Of a stretch of DNA of 64,000 bases, positions 1 through 12,690 are shown in pieces. Made by a program: the position numbers and the translations under genes. The number at the start of each line of letters is the position of its first letter. Positions within the stretch are counted from its first letter, which is position 1. Below the pieces are notes generated by a model. The model saw only the letters and a program-made list of their open reading frames with translations, was not told the origin of the DNA and ran no database searches. This DNA comes from Parascedosporium putredinis (Eukaryota; Ascomycota; Sordariomycetes; Microascales; Microascaceae): the NCBI GenBank assembly GCA_949357655.1, contig CASHTG010000009.1, forward strand, positions 992,001 to 1,056,000, given 5' to 3'.

Positions 1-2848
1 AGGATGAGCCAGCAATTGACTCGTGCGCACACGCCAAGCCTCAAGCCGCTCTTCCCACCCCCACACCTCGTTGCTCTCTCTCTGCCCCCACCGACCGCCG
101 ATAATAAGCTGGCGATCCTTGACATACTTGGCTTGAGAAGGGCCACCACCCCCAAGCGAGGAATCCGCACACAATATCCTACGCATGAAGTATACCATTG
201 TCTATGTATGGCGTGTAAGCAAACGATGGGGGAAAGAAAAGGTAAATGAGCGCCTCAAAAAGTGCACGCTCCCATTCCTGCCCCCAACCACCCTCCCCGG
301 TCTTTCATCTTCGTCTTGTGGCGTTCCCTCTGCATTCAATAGCCGTCCGCTGTTGAAGTCTAGATGATCGTGACAAGTGCAGCATGGCACGAGGGCTAGC
401 CCACAAGAGGCACCGCATGAGAGACATCGAAAGAACGAGAGTAGAAGGAATCAATCGATAAAGGATAGTTGAGCGAGAAGGGGAGGGAGGTGAGACAAGA
501 AAAAAACCAAAGGTCCAGAGGAAAAGGGGAAAAAGAAAAGAAAAGAAAAGAAAAAGCATCGCCAGTCCTGTCCTCTTTCCTCAAGGAGGGGAGGACGCGT
601 CAACGTGACTCTTCTGCTGCTAACATCTTCCTCTACCCTTCTCCACTCGACGATGCCGGGACCAACCACATCTTTCACCCTCGAAGTGCATCTTGACAAG
701 AACGGCGATGGCGCTGTCGACCTGCGGCCTCATCATGGTCCAACTGCCACCCGCATTCATCGGTATGCATGCATCTGAAATACGATAAAACCCAGAGGAA
801 AAAGAAAGGAAAAAGAGGGGGAGGGGAGGGTGGAGAAATAACCAAGGAAAAAAGCGGGAAAAAAGAAGAAGAAGACGGAAGAGGAATTAGAAAACAAAAA
901 TCATGGAAAGGCAAACCAACCTCACGATGGGAGGAGCGAACAAAAACAAAAGACGTCAACACCATGCCTGGAGTAGTGTAGTGTAGAAACGGGCAAGAGG
1001 ATGCGAAAATGCCAGACGTCCCTCTTTCCGTAAAGAGGATAATGATGCACCTCAGCCTTGCTTTTTCAGCTCTCCCCTCTCCACTGGAGACATTCAAAAA
1101 AGCAAACATCAACAAGCCCAATGCAGGAAATGCCCTTTTCGAGAGCCACTTGGCGCCACCAATAGTAGCACCCGCACAAATTGATGCAGGGGGAGGAGGG
1201 AAGGGGAGGAAGGGGAGGGAAACCTCGGTTAGTGTTGAATCGGCGACCTTTATGTCTTGCGCGCGACACTACTCCACTCCGAGCAGTGACGGGGATGGGA
1301 TGAGGGATGCGGGATGTGGGATGTGACGGGGAGGCCATCAATCCTGTCCATGCAGGACAAGCATTTGACATTGATGGCGGGTGATGACTCGGTCGGCATC
1401 TAGGAGTTCTCCTGGGATGTTATGTCAGTCATGAAACTCTTCGGCACGAATAGACGAAAAAGACGAATCCTCGAGGAACACAAAAGGAAAGAGCACGAAA
1501 TCCCTCCCGAGCTTTCCGCGAAGGGAGAGTACAGCCGTCTCCTCAAGCCACCCTTCACCAGCCTTCTCTCTCTCTCCTTTTCCCCTCTCCCCTTCGTCCT
1601 TGTGGAGGGAAGCTGAACATCGGGTGGCTTGTTCCATGAAAGCCTCCATTAATTTGCGCCCCGAACAATCTCGCACCTCACTGGTCCTCGGTGTGCCTGG
1701 AAGAGGTGCTTCCACAGGCCTAATTTAACTGAGAAACATCGTTGCAATGCTAGAAGAGTGGAAAGGAAGAAGGAAGGGAAAAAGAAAGGCAACAGAGACA
1801 AAAAAGAGGAAAAAAGAAAACAAAGGTGAGACGTCCGGCAACCGTAGCCCGCTTCTCACTCAGCCCCAGAGCCGAATGCGAAGATAATATTCAACTGTTC
1901 CATGCCACATTGTATCGAGAAGCCTCCGCAAGCTTCTAGTGTAATCGGGGTCCTGGGTTGACCGACCCCTTCTCGGACTCGGCCGCCGGCGTCGAAGGGG
2001 CGGACCACACCCGATCCTCCACATCCTGGGGCGGCGGACGGGGTCATTCGGTCGGGCTTCAAGGGTGCCGCCCGGATGCAATACGCATGGGGAGGATTTG
2101 CTTCAATTGAGAGTGAACTAAATTATGCTATTATTTTCGGTGACCTTCGCTTGAACACACATCTGCTGTCAAAGGCAGACGCACTCGTGATATTGACAAT
2201 CTATGGGCTCAATCGACGAGAAGCATAACACTTGAACCTCAAGTGAGCGATCCCATACAATGAATTTGATACAGTCTCGCCGACCGTCTCCAATATGCTT
2301 CGGCCTAGAATAGCCCCCGATTTGCAAAATTCCATTCTATTTTCTTACCCGTTTGGGCCCCTTCCGCTCGCGAGGGTTACAACGACAAACGTAACCCAAA
2401 TACTCAATTCTCGGCGATTTTCCCTGCACGATCCTGCCGGCTCACATCAGACTGAACCACTATTTCTGAAGAAGCCCCTCCCCAAAAACAAGACTCCTGT
2501 GCTATTCGGTGGTAGCCTAATAAGAATACCGCGATGCCGCCGCTTCCCCGCTTTTTCCAGAAGTTTGCAGAGAATACATCCAGTATATATATATATAGGC
2601 TGCATATTAATATATCCCCCTCGGCATGAAGATGTTGGATGTCCGCTTCTTTGGCCGCCTGCCGCCCACCCCACCCTTTCCCCTCGCATATGTGCGTCCC
2701 GGCATTGTAAATAGACGGGGAAACCACTTGCCGGCTCCAATAAGTCAAGAAGCCGCCGCGCCTTTTTTCTTTTTAACCCTTTTTTCTGGTTCTCGTGTCT
2801 GAGCGCGTGAAACGAAAAACAAGGCCCGGGCGTCGGTCACCTTGCACT
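1..2848. other. Intergenic region with purine tracts
   Basis: I see no supportable gene. ORFs on the two strands overlap one another and are composed of low-complexity Lys/Arg/Glu or Phe/Ser/Pro runs. Purine-rich tracts lie at about 522-556 (AAAAG units), 785-860 and 1745-1830. A short (TA)n run at 2583-2597 sits about 250 bp upstream of the esterase start and could contribute to its promoter. Confidence 0.6.
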
Positions 2849-4815
2849 ATGAAGTCCAGTCTGCTATCTTGCCTTGCCGCTTTGCTTGGGCTCCTCGGCA
2901 CGGTGTCTCCTGCGGGCGCGGCAAGCTGTGCACCTGTGGTGGACGTGGGCACGTCGCGGCATCGCGCCTTGGAGAATGTTTGTTGAATACGCCAACTCTC
3001 TCTCCCGCTGGAGACAAACTGTTCACTAACACGAGTGGGGCAGGTGGAGGGAGACTTTTACAGCTTCAAGGACATCCCGTACGCTGAAGCTCCCGTAGGT
3101 GAGCTCCGGTTCCAGCCAGCAGTGCCCCGGACGACGGTCAACCGGACGGTGGATGATGGCTCCAACTCCCGCATCTGCCACCAAGCCTCGGGATCCTTCA
3201 TGATCTACTCGATAGCCCTCGTGGCCGCCACCATTGCCGATCAATGCGAAGCCACGCCCGATCCCGCGGCCGGTCTGCCGTCGACCAATGCCCCGCAGTC
3301 GGAAGACTGTCTGTTGCTGGACGTCCATGTTCCCCGGTCCGTCTGGAAACGACGGGAAACCGAGAAGCGCCCGGTCCTGTTCTGGATTCATGGCGGAGGG
3401 TACACGGAAGGGTCCAAGGTGCTGATCGAGCCTGCCGGGCAGATTTCGCGAAGCCTCCGCGAGGATAAAGAGGGGTTGATCATTGTGACGATCAACTATC
3501 GGTTGTGCGTATATCCTATCTTAATAGGTGACGATATGTAGAGGCGCCTGCAGGCACAGATATGTTGGAGAGTAGAGCGTCCAGTGTCTAACTAACAGTT
3601 TGCGGTAGGGGAATCTTCGGCTTTCCGCCAAATCAATACGGTGCATCTGAAGTCGCGTCCAACGCTGCACTCTACGACCAACGGGTCGCCTTGGACTGGG
3701 TACAGCAAAACATTCACCGCTTCGGAGGGGATCCGGATCAAGTCACGGTGATTGGGGAGTCTGCCGGCGGCGGCAGCATCATATCCCAGCTCGCCGCCTT
3801 TGGGGGCGCGGACGGCACGGCACCGTTCCAACGAGCTATCCTGCAGAGCGCGGGGCTGAAACCGCTGCTCGATACCGCGCAGTACAGCAAGCTTTATGAT
3901 CAATTCCTTAATCTGTCCGGGCTGGCTGGGTACGAGGATGCCGTTCAACTTCCTGCTGGGGAACTTCAGGCGATCAACAAAGCGATGGTGGCGCTGGGTC
4001 CTTTCGCGGACACGGTCTTTTGTAGGTCTACCCTCGAATACTATCTTACGGGGTCACCCACGAAGCATAATCACAAAGAACCGGAACTAGTTCTTTGACT
4101 AGAAACTATCGCTAACGCACTTTCTGCCACCAACAGCGCCCAACGTAGACGGGGACTTCATCCCCGACTACCCTGCCCGCCTGCTATACGAGGGCAAACT
4201 CGACCAATCCGTCGACCTGCTCGTCGCCCACAACACCGGCGAAGGCGTCCTCTTCTCGGACCCGCGCGTCCAAGACGACGAGGGCTTCCGCGCCTTCTTC
4301 CGTAACCTGCTCCCCAACCTCCCCGAGGGGATCGACGCGCTCGCGCAGGACGTGTACCCCCGACGCTGGACGGCTCGCAGCCCTACGCCACGCACACCGA
4401 GAGGCTCGTCCTCGCCGTGAGCGAGTCGCTCTTCGACTGCCACGTCCTGGGGCTGAATCTCGCCTACGGGAACCGGACGCGGGGCTACCTCTTCGACGAG
4501 TGTCCGGGGCTGCACGCCCAGGACGCGTCGTACAGCCTGTACAACGGGGAGACGAGCGACGTTTTTGGGCTGCCGATCGATGTCGTCACGGCGGAGACGA
4601 TGCAGGACTGGATCGTGGACTTTGCGCTTGCGGGTACGGAGCCTGGAAGCGCGGCGCGGCGGTTACCTGTGTTTGGAGACGAGGCCAACATTATGAGAAT
4701 TGGTGGGGAGGGTGCGCAGTCGGGGCGTGGGGAGGTCGTGCGAGACCCATCTGCCAATCCCCGGTGTCATTTCTGGCTGGACACCATTTTGTCAAAAACT
4801 ACACCGGTCGAGTGA
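2849..4815 (+). CDS. Secreted type-B carboxylesterase/lipase
   Basis: Alpha/beta-hydrolase of the fungal carboxylesterase type B family, expected to hydrolyse carboxylic esters outside the cell. The start at 2849 gives a signal peptide (MKSSLLSCLAALLGLLG, cleavage near AGA-AS). Four exons: 2849-2977, 3044-3504, 3609-4021, 4137-4815. Donors are GTTTGT, GTGCGT and GTAGGT; CTAAC-type branch sites precede the acceptors. Family motifs follow in order: FKDIPYAEAPVGELRF, the oxyanion segment WIHGGGYTEGS, the nucleophile elbow GESAGGGS, an acidic member near NTGEGVLFSDP and a likely catalytic His in LHAQDASYSLYNGE. The reading frame breaks at the C-run 4357-4361; one missing C restores it, and the exon sum then gives 560 aa, normal for the family. 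The substrate cannot be deduced. Confidence 0.88.
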
Positions 4816-5196
4816 GGAGATGTAGTGCTGGCTAGATTCGGGTGTTTTTCCTTCTCCGTCGGCTTCAAGCTCGAGGAAACTATACGATGTAGATAACAGA
4901 AGTCACGTGCAACCCACTCACGAATTAATTCACTACGAAGCGCCATTTTTGGCTGGCTTAATAAAATCTGCGCGTTGCCGAAACCCACTCGGCAAGTGGA
5001 GGAACCAAAATAAAGCAATAAGCGGACGCAAAGAGAAACTTGTCTGTGTAGACATCCGCCGCGGGAAGCGGTTCGAGGTAACACTTGCGCTTCCTCCAAG
5101 GGAAGGAAGGCGGTCCTGCTGCCGGTTTGTGGGGAACCAAAGACAGAGAACCCTTATCAAAGAAAAACAAGCAAGAGAAACTACGGAGGCTCAAAA
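4816..5196. other. Intergenic, esterase 3' / Rieske 5' region
   Basis: No gene seen. It holds the esterase 3' end and the promoter/leader of the downstream gene, whose start context at 5197 is A-rich (tcaaaaATG). Confidence 0.5.
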
Positions 5197-5935
5197 ATGA
5201 ACTTTATCCCGTTTCGAGCCCCGTCCCGGCCCGAGGCTGAGTGGTTTTCCGCCGGCCTCGCGTCCTCCTTTCCCGACGTGGGCGACGACGGGGACCTGGC
5301 CCGGTTCCGCGCGTGCGATGCCGGGATGAAGCCCGGCTGCAAGGTGTTTTACTCCCCAAGACCGACAACTCCAAGAGGCAGGAGGTGAACATCGAGGACG
5401 ACTCTTACCTCTCCAGCGACGTGGGCCGGGACCTAAAAGACCAGGTGCTCGTCTTTCAGCACCGGGGCAAGTTTCACGCGATCGACCACGTAAGTTTTCA
5501 CATTGGCGGCTCATGTTGCGTGGAGAGAACTAGAGATGGAAGGGATGCATGCACACTCGTCTCTGGTCTCGGAAGCAAGACTCGAAGCGGAACCCGGAGC
5601 ATGGGGTAGCCGGGCCAACTCTGCGGACCCTTCACTCTACGCGTGTATATCGGACTGTGGCAGAAGCTAACTGGACGGCGTTGCAGAGATGTCCTCACTC
5701 TTCCTACCCGTTGTCAAAGGGGATTCCGTTCGATATCGAAGATTTCGGCATCGTTCTCAGCGCAGGTCTCACATGTCCCAAGCACGGCTGGTCCTTCGAC
5801 GTCCATTCGGGCATGTCTGACCGTGGACACTACAAGCTTGGGGTGTGGGAGGTACAGCTGCGTGACGTGGCTGGAGACGCGGCGGAGAGCACGGAACAGG
5901 AGGTTTGGGTCAGGAGAAAGCAGAGAATGGGCTGA
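5197..5935 (+). CDS. Rieske [2Fe-2S] domain protein
   Basis: Small soluble Rieske-type ferredoxin, about 180 aa. Two exons: 5197-5489 and 5687-5935, joined across an intron with a GTAAGT donor, a CTAAC branch and a TTGCAG acceptor. The cluster ligands are visible in exon 2: C-P-H (CPHSSYPLSKG) and C-P-K-H (CPKHGWSFD), i.e. C-x-H and C-x2-H. The intron falls immediately before the first ligand box, after FHAIDH. There is no signal peptide, no membrane span and no attached oxygenase domain, so an electron-transfer role is inferred from the family only. The frame breaks at the C4 run 5354-5357 (after KVFYS); one missing C restores it. Neighbouring genes give no functional clue. Confidence 0.85.
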
Positions 5936-8900
5936 TGGTTTGATATCCAACAAAGGGGCGGACAGCTGTTGGTTCCAAGGGGGTGGGCGAGGCTTACTTT
6001 CAGGGATAGAAGGTTGTATCTCTGCACTACGAGGGAGGAAGAGGGAAGACAAGAAGAGAAAAAAATGGTTCCTCAAACGATGTGGCAATCGAGCCTGAAC
6101 TTTGTTTGCGCACTCTCCTTCCCCCTTCACTTTCGCTGGAGGCTGTTGTACGACCTAGAATCGAACCAGGTTTTCGTTTTGCGGCGGAGGGGATGGCTTG
6201 CCAAGCCGGTACTTACGAGTGCGAATGGCTCGGAAATTGGAACCAACGCCGCCAACCAACACACCCACGCACACACAGGGTGCCGCCGTTCTTGCATCGA
6301 GTGCAGGATCAATCCAAGGGATCTGGGGAAATGAAAGCGAGAAAGATGCGAAATCACCGAGTAAGCCGCAATCCGTGGCACCATGGTGGATGTGCTATCC
6401 CTTCCACCTCCCTCCCCTCCTCTTCTGCTTCCCCCGGTCTATTATCTGGTTCAATGAAAGTGAGAGAAAGACAAGCCAGGCGTCCGGATTTCGTGGCGTC
6501 GTCAAAGCGGTCGCCACTGGGACCAATGGGCCACCGAGGGCCTCCACGCTTGGCTTACAATGGGGAGCCTTGTATGACAAAAAGAGCTGCTTGAGTCGTG
6601 GGCATGGCATCACGCATCGCCTCTCGACTCCTTGTGTGGTGCATGAGCCTCATGCTGGTAGGAGTGAAAGAGGAGAAAAGGGCCCTAGAATGGCAAAGAG
6701 GTCGCCGACCTTCTAGGAAGCACTGACCATGTTGCCACTGGCGAGCTGAGACAAGGTTCTGAGTGGTTCGATCAATTTGATGTGAAGAGATGCGTGTTCT
6801 GGGGTAGGGGCTTCGACACAGAGGTGTGGCACCCAGACTGTAGATCCTCGCATCCCCTCTTTTCCCTCCCCCACATACGAGACTATGCCTTGCGGCGAGG
6901 TCAGGGCCACACACCGTTTCCAAGCTCTTGGAGATTTACGATTCCTAGGGGCGCTGGGATGGCGTTCGAAGAGCGTGGAAAAAGGGTGGGGGCGATAGAA
7001 GGTTGGAAGAATAGGAGAAAAGAAAGAGCAAGGGGAGCGAAGAGACGGTGGGAAAGGGTGATGCCTATTCGGGGAAAAGAAAATCAAAGAAGAGAGAGAG
7101 AGAAGGACAAACATCGAGAGGTTGGATAAAAAATAAATAAAACAGTCAAACCAACAGCGAGTGAGATCCAATTTCCAAACTGCACAAGGACGCGGGTGCG
7201 GGCTGGCGAAACGGGAGTGGACATTGTTCCTTCAATATGTGGTCGCTGATATGTTATGCTGAACGATGACCCTCTCCCGCCCTTCCCGCTTTCTGCTTGA
7301 TGCCGCCTCCCCACCACAGAATCAAGGACCTTGGATCGCACCTTTCCAAAGGGCTGGCTCTAGGCCGAGAATAACAAGGCTGAGCTGCGGAAACCCCTAA
7401 GCGCAAAAGAAAAGAAATAAGAAGGCAGGAAAGAGCGGAAATGGTGGCAACTGAGTGACGGAAAGATGGAAAACAATTCCAATTCTTGACACTTGCTTCG
7501 CGAAGCGAACCGATACTCGGACTCCGGATTCCGCCTTTTAGTGCAGTGTAGTTCCCCTCCGCCAAACCCAAACGAGATAGGCGCTGGCCCTTGTCTCGAG
7601 GGGGAATGAACAGGTTCGCCTGTCTCCCCAGCATTCTGGGAGCACGGGGCCTATCAGAGAGGCATCATACCTCGGTATAGTGTACTTTCAGTAGAGGGCC
7701 ATTTAGGTTTTTCGCAAACGAGTGTGTGACCTCTCGATCTCGTTCTCGAATCATGGACAGGAAAAAGGGAGAACCTTATCCGAGATGACGGTAATGAATG
7801 GTCAGATCATGGTTTGGGACCCCGGTTTTTGGTAATGATGGATTCGTTGAATGGATCAATTGATATGTGTAACGCACGCTTGCCACAGCCCCCTTCCAGG
7901 TACACAAAGACAAGCACCAGTAGGTCCAAGGGGACCAACAGTGGTCTGGACAAACCTCCCAACGATCAAGGTGCCCTGTTTTGGTGATCCCACCCTGGCC
8001 AGGGCTGGCGTCGTTGGTGGCCCGTGACACTCTGACGTGGGAATAGGTAAGACAAATTCAAGGTTTTCTTCCTACGCACGCAGGCAAGTGAGCCAGGGAG
8101 TGTGTACAAGCAACAAGTGCGTGCGTGCGTGCGTGCGCGCGCATGTGTGTGTCCTTGCAGTGGAGTGTCGTGCTTGCTGTGCCAACATCATACTCAAATG
8201 CTTTAGAGGAACATGAATGGATCCATTGAACCAAAACGAGGATCTACCGTCGCCGTTCTAGTGGGTGGGTATTGGCGATTAGTGCCGAAGAGCGAAGTAG
8301 TCCCGAGAATGGCCTGTGGGGAGCGGCGATCATCCGCTGCCACTTCTCCTGGCGTCTTCCGTGCTCCTCTTTCAATCAACTGGGCGAAGCTTGAGGATTA
8401 TTATTGCTTTATTTACATTTAGTAGTAGCGTTTGACTTTGTCCTCACTATCGCTCGTCCGCCCATACTCTTCAAACCGAGAGCCGCTCATATCCAACAGC
8501 GCGGGACGGAAATACGAATGTTCAGGGAGGCCGACAAGATTACAAGCAAGTTCATAGGCAATGATCCAAGCATGGGTCGGCGATCCTTCCAAACGACAAC
8601 CCCGTCCCCAAGGATCGCCACGCTTTTTTGTCAATTGACAGCCATTGTCTTTCCCGACACGTTGGATGGGATGTACTTGTCGTAATACCTTTGTACCCTG
8701 TTCTCGCGCACGAGTCGGGGTCTGAGTGGGAGCGTCCACCTCTTGCAAAAAACAATTGTTACAAGTACGAGATTGTGGTCGACAGGGCTGGTTCCGACGA
8801 GCCAGGGTTTCCTCGTCTCGCTGGCCCCGACCAATCCGGTGGGACGGGGAGGAATTCATTGATCCGCTGCCGTGTGCTTTGACCTCACCCTTCGTCGCGA

Positions 8901-10118
8901 TGGATGAGGTTCATGCAGCCCCGGTCGAGCTAAGGTTTGCCCTTTCCCCCAAAAATTGAAAAACAAAGAGCTGAGTGGTCTACGTCCGTAAGATGTGAAT
9001 CGCCCCTCTCTTGGTCAAAACCAGGACATTTTTAGCAAAATCCGTGCTACCGGAGTGGGTGCTCTCGTGCCCACATCCAGATCGGGGGCTGAAGGGAGTG
9101 TTTTCGCCCACGAGGGTTTTTGGTGTAATGCAAGGAGAGGGGGCGAGGATATTGGATGTGCAAGTACCCGTTCTTGAGGAACCATGCCCCGTGGGGAAAG
9201 AAAGAGCCTTTCCACTTGCTCAACCTCCCAAGCTTGATTCGAAGGGGTGGGGTCGGTCCATTCCGACCGGCGCGAACCTTTTTGGAGAAATATTGATGAG
9301 AACACCTGAAGCCACAAAGGGCGGACGACCGCAACCGTGCGATGGAACCAACAGGTCCAGCAAAAACAGAAGGCAAATTCCCTTTGGTCATCGGGGGCAC
9401 TCTAGCCCGAGGAAGTCGATCCCAGGCCAAAGAGCCTCTTCCCCTCCCTTCCGTTTCTCTCTATCTCTCGGACGGACCCCTTCCCTTTCCCAGGAGAGGC
9501 TGCCGCGACCAACGGTGAGCGTGCGCCTTCTTTGTGTCGAAGCATGCGGGAAACCCCTTTCCACCAGCATAAGTGTGAATGAATAGTATGTAGTATGTAC
9601 TCGCAACGGCAACGGGTTAGCTGTGGTGTGGGACAGGACAGCGCCGCCGCGCAAACCCCCTCCCCCAAATCCACGAAATTGAACATTGAATCCTCGGATA
9701 CCGTATCCCTGTCCAGGTGTGCGGTGCGGGATGGTCAGTCTTGGGCCCGACGTCAACATCGCAATCCCCACTTGGTCCCAAGGGATCCCTGGGACAAGAA
9801 GAGGAGCTTTGTTTTTTTTTTGGGTCGTGAGCCAGCAATACATAACGCTTGGTCTCCCGCCACACTAGGGCCATTTTCGAAGATCCCCAGGTAATTTGTT
9901 TCTCTTTTCGATCGCGCACTCATCGCATTGCTCCATCCAAGGTGTGCGCTTGATTACCTTTGAATCTGTGGAAATATTTTGGGTCCTTTGTCTCTTTCGA
10001 ACTCTTGGGACACGCTCGTATTTTCGCGATCAATTTCCCCTCGCCACAACCGCGTCGAGGAAGGGAAACAGCAAGCACGAACAGCACCTAGATCGATCCC
10101 CTCGCCACAACCTCCATC
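5936..10118. other. 4.2-kb intergenic region
   Basis: ORFs of up to 191 codons occur (for example 9011-9586), but they overlap antisense ORFs of similar length, lack recognisable motifs and have no convincing introns. A purine-rich tract lies at about 6960-7140. I see no gene that I can defend. A partial tRNA-like T-arm at about 6145-6170 on the minus strand was examined and rejected. Confidence 0.5.
8117..8152. repeat. GTGC/GT microsatellite
   Basis: Tandem GTGC units run into GCGC and then a short (GT)n over 36 bp. It is an alternating purine-pyrimidine tract lying in intergenic DNA. Confidence 0.9.
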
Positions 10119-11614
10119 ATGCCCGTCGTCGAGACCGAAGGCCCTCCCCCGTGGACCCTGCCACCGTCCCTCACAACTCCCTCAAGGGCAGCATCATCGC
10201 GTGCGCCGTCGTTTGCTGGGTCATCGCCGTCGCCTTTGTCGGTCTCCGGTTCTACACCAGGACAAGAGTCGTCCGCGTCCTATCTTTACCGGATTGGTTG
10301 ATTCTGGGAGGCGTGGTATGTCGAACTCCGATTCGCGAAACAAGCCTCACTTCAAGCCGGCCTTTCTCGTTTTCAATGCTGCTTGATGCAAAGACGGTAT
10401 CCTTTTTTTCTAACGGTGGCCTCTGCTTCACCCCTCAAATAGTTTGTGTCTGCTCTTCAATCAGCCGCATTTATCGCCGGTAAGCCGCCTAATTCGCCCC
10501 CTGGAGAATCGCCAAAACTATGCACTCCAATCAAAAACTAACGTCCCCTTTTTCTACTTGTAGAGGCTCAATATGGCCTGGGCTCGCACGTCTGGGACTT
10601 TGATCTCGCCTCCACCTACATCCCGCTGCAAATGGTAAGCCCGACCTCCAGCCCTTCTCAACGCAGAACGTGGATTCCCAAAATCCCCCAGCGGATTCCC
10701 GGTAACTAACGATGGTTCGCCGTCACTATTTAGTCCGCGTGGATGGCCATTCTTGCCTACAACATCTCCCTGCTCTTCGTCAAAGCCTCCTTCCTGACGC
10801 TCTACCTTCGCATCTTCAGCTACCAAAAGGCCCAGATCGCCTGCAAGATCATCCTCGGCCTCGTCGTCTTCTCCGGTCTCTGGACCGTCGTCATCTCCGC
10901 CACCGCCTGCATCCCCTCAAGGCCTTTTGGGACCTGTCCGTGCAAAACGCCTACTGCCACTCCACCGACTTTTGGTGGGTCAACACCAGCCTGCACGTCA
11001 GCACCGATTTCTTGATCTGGCTGGTGCCCTTGCCCCAGATCTGGGGTATGAAGATGCCCAAGGCGCAGAAGATTACTCTCATTGTACTCTTCTCCTTTGG
11101 TTTCCTGTGAGTATCAAACCTCGAGTTTTCCCTTTCCCTCTTTTTCTTTTCCTTTTTCTTTCTTTTTTTTTTTTCATCATCACGGACTATCGCGGGGACA
11201 ACCGCTACCACCCTCGGTCACAAGGCTAACAAAACCGCCCCAAAACACAGCGTCGCCTTCATCTCCATCATCCGCGTCATCTTCCTCGTTGACCTCCACA
11301 AGACCGCCGACCCCGACTTCAGCTGGGCCGGCGCCAAGTTCGGCTACCTCAGCCTCATCGAGCTCAACGCCGCCATCGTCGCCGCCTGCCTCGTCACTCT
11401 CAAGCCCCTGGCCCACAAGCTCTGGCCCACCATTTTCGAGTCCGAGGACTCGGTCGAGGTGGCGGGCCCGAACCCGCCCACCATCGGCACGCAGGGCGCC
11501 GCGCTCCACAACAGGAGCCACAGCATCGAGGTCACCGGCAAGGAGGAGCTCCAGACGTGGGAGATGTCCAAGACGGACGTGGAAAAGAGCAGTACCGGGT
11601 CTACGGTGTCTTGA
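10119..11614 (+). CDS. PTH11-type 7TM receptor (fungal rhodopsin domain)
   Basis: Seven-helix membrane protein of the fungal rhodopsin-domain/PTH11-like receptor group, expected in the plasma membrane as a putative environmental sensor. Five exons: 10119-10315, 10443-10479, 10564-10634, 10734-11106, 11251-11614. Typical segments: helix 1 with VGLRFYTRTRV, then LPDWLILGG, EAQYGLGSHVWDF, the Cys-containing loop (CIP..KAFWDLSVQNAYC), the helix TDFLIWLVPLPQIW, and KITLIVLFSFGF. A Ser/Thr/Glu-rich cytoplasmic tail follows after LKPLAHKLWP. The frame breaks at C-runs 10146-10150 and 10913-10916; one base at each gives a continuous 347-aa protein. Its last three introns occupy the same positions and phases as those of the receptor at 60.1 kb, so the two are probably paralogues. 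Ligand and G-protein coupling are unknown. Confidence 0.85.
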
Positions 11615-12029
11615 TCCTGCTCTCTTATTAATTCGGACTGCTTGTTTTCTTTTTGTCTTTCTCCGCTTGGACTTGTAATATTTAGGAATATGGGACGGGA
11701 TACTGGGTTTTATGGTGCATTGGAGGATTTTCATGGGATCTACGCAAGGCAATGTTTATTTTTGGAAGGGGTTTCAACCACCCACGAGTGTAATTCTTGG
11801 GCTGCCGCGTATGGATTAAGGACGGTAAAAATTGGCTCGATACCAACATTGCAATTCAAATGCTATAATGTTTATGGATCAAATTTGTAAACATGTCTCC
11901 TTCGATATGGGCCCACGGGCTGAAAAGCAGGGCCATTCCACGCGCTTGTTGTTACAATTTTCGTCTACCAAAAGAGACTAGACGTATGGGGTATCTCACA
12001 CACATCACCAACATCCACAACGACGCTTT
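11615..12029. other. Convergent 3' region
   Basis: AT-richer DNA between two converging genes. It should contain both 3' ends; no gene is seen. Confidence 0.5.
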
Positions 12030-12690
12030 CTACGCCTCGGACGCGTTCTGCATCAACTTCTTCCACAAGCACATGCAACTCGTCACGACCATCAAGCTCC
12101 ACCGGATCCCCATCTCCCCGTCGCCCCGTTCCCGCGGAACTGGAGCTCGCCCACTTTGCTCATCGACATCCAATTCTTGTTATCCGCCCACACCGCCACC
12201 ACCTCCTCGCCGGCGCCTAGGCGGATCAGCTTCCACCCGGAGCTCGCCTGCCCCACGCTCCGGACGTCGTCGCCGTGCGACCGCCGCCACTCGAACCACT
12301 CCACGCGTCGATGCGCGCCGTGGCCCACCTCCATGGCGAACGAGAAGGTCTCCTTCATCCCCACGTTGTGGTGCATGGTGATCTTTCCTCCCCGCCCACG
12401 CCCGGCGGTGCACCGGCGGGGCTCGCAATGGTCATGGCGAGCTTCATCCACCCCGCGGGCGTGCGCGAGCGGCGGGTCGGTCTCGTTGGGCCCATCGTGC
12501 AGGATGAGAATGCCCCCAGCCTTGGGGAGCGTGGCGACGTAGGTTGGGGTGGCGGCGCCGGGCGCGACCAGCTCGGCGGTGAGTTTCGTCCATGATTTTC
12601 GGAGGACGACGCGCAGGGCGGGGGTACGGTGGCTTTGGGGGAGAGTTGGGGGAGCTGCTGGGCAGCGAGTGATGAGCTGGAAGAACCCAT
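12030..12690 (-). CDS. Conserved fungal protein of unknown function
   Basis: About 220 aa read from 12690 down to the stop at 12030-12032. The N-terminus is Ser-rich (MGSSSSSLAAQQL). The second half resembles a family of uncharacterised fungal proteins that I recognise by the succession KITMHHNVGMKETFSFAM, FEWRRSHGDDVRS, GWKLIRL, EEVVAVWAD, SMSKVGELQFRGNG and a hydrophobic C-terminal helix. No catalytic motif or signal peptide is visible. The frame needs missing bases restored near 12615-12625 and at the C4 run 12116-12119 (family residues resume in a new frame after each). The stretch around 12395-12455 can be read in two frames, so further base losses there are possible. Function unknown. 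Confidence 0.6.

Noticed and set aside
653..778. Short plus-strand ORF containing an EF-hand-like loop (HLDKNGDGAVDLRP)
   Set aside because: Only 41 codons. Position 12 of the loop is Pro instead of Glu/Asp, and no second exon follows convincingly after the GTATGC site, although one cannot be excluded.
6145..6240. tRNA-like T-arm on the minus strand (CCTGG-TTCGATT-C..AGG)
   Set aside because: The T-stem is good but no acceptor 5' strand or A-box pairs at a workable distance.
9011..9586. 191-codon plus-strand ORF
   Set aside because: Overlaps antisense ORFs of comparable size, has no motif and no promoter/intron context; probably chance in GC-balanced DNA.
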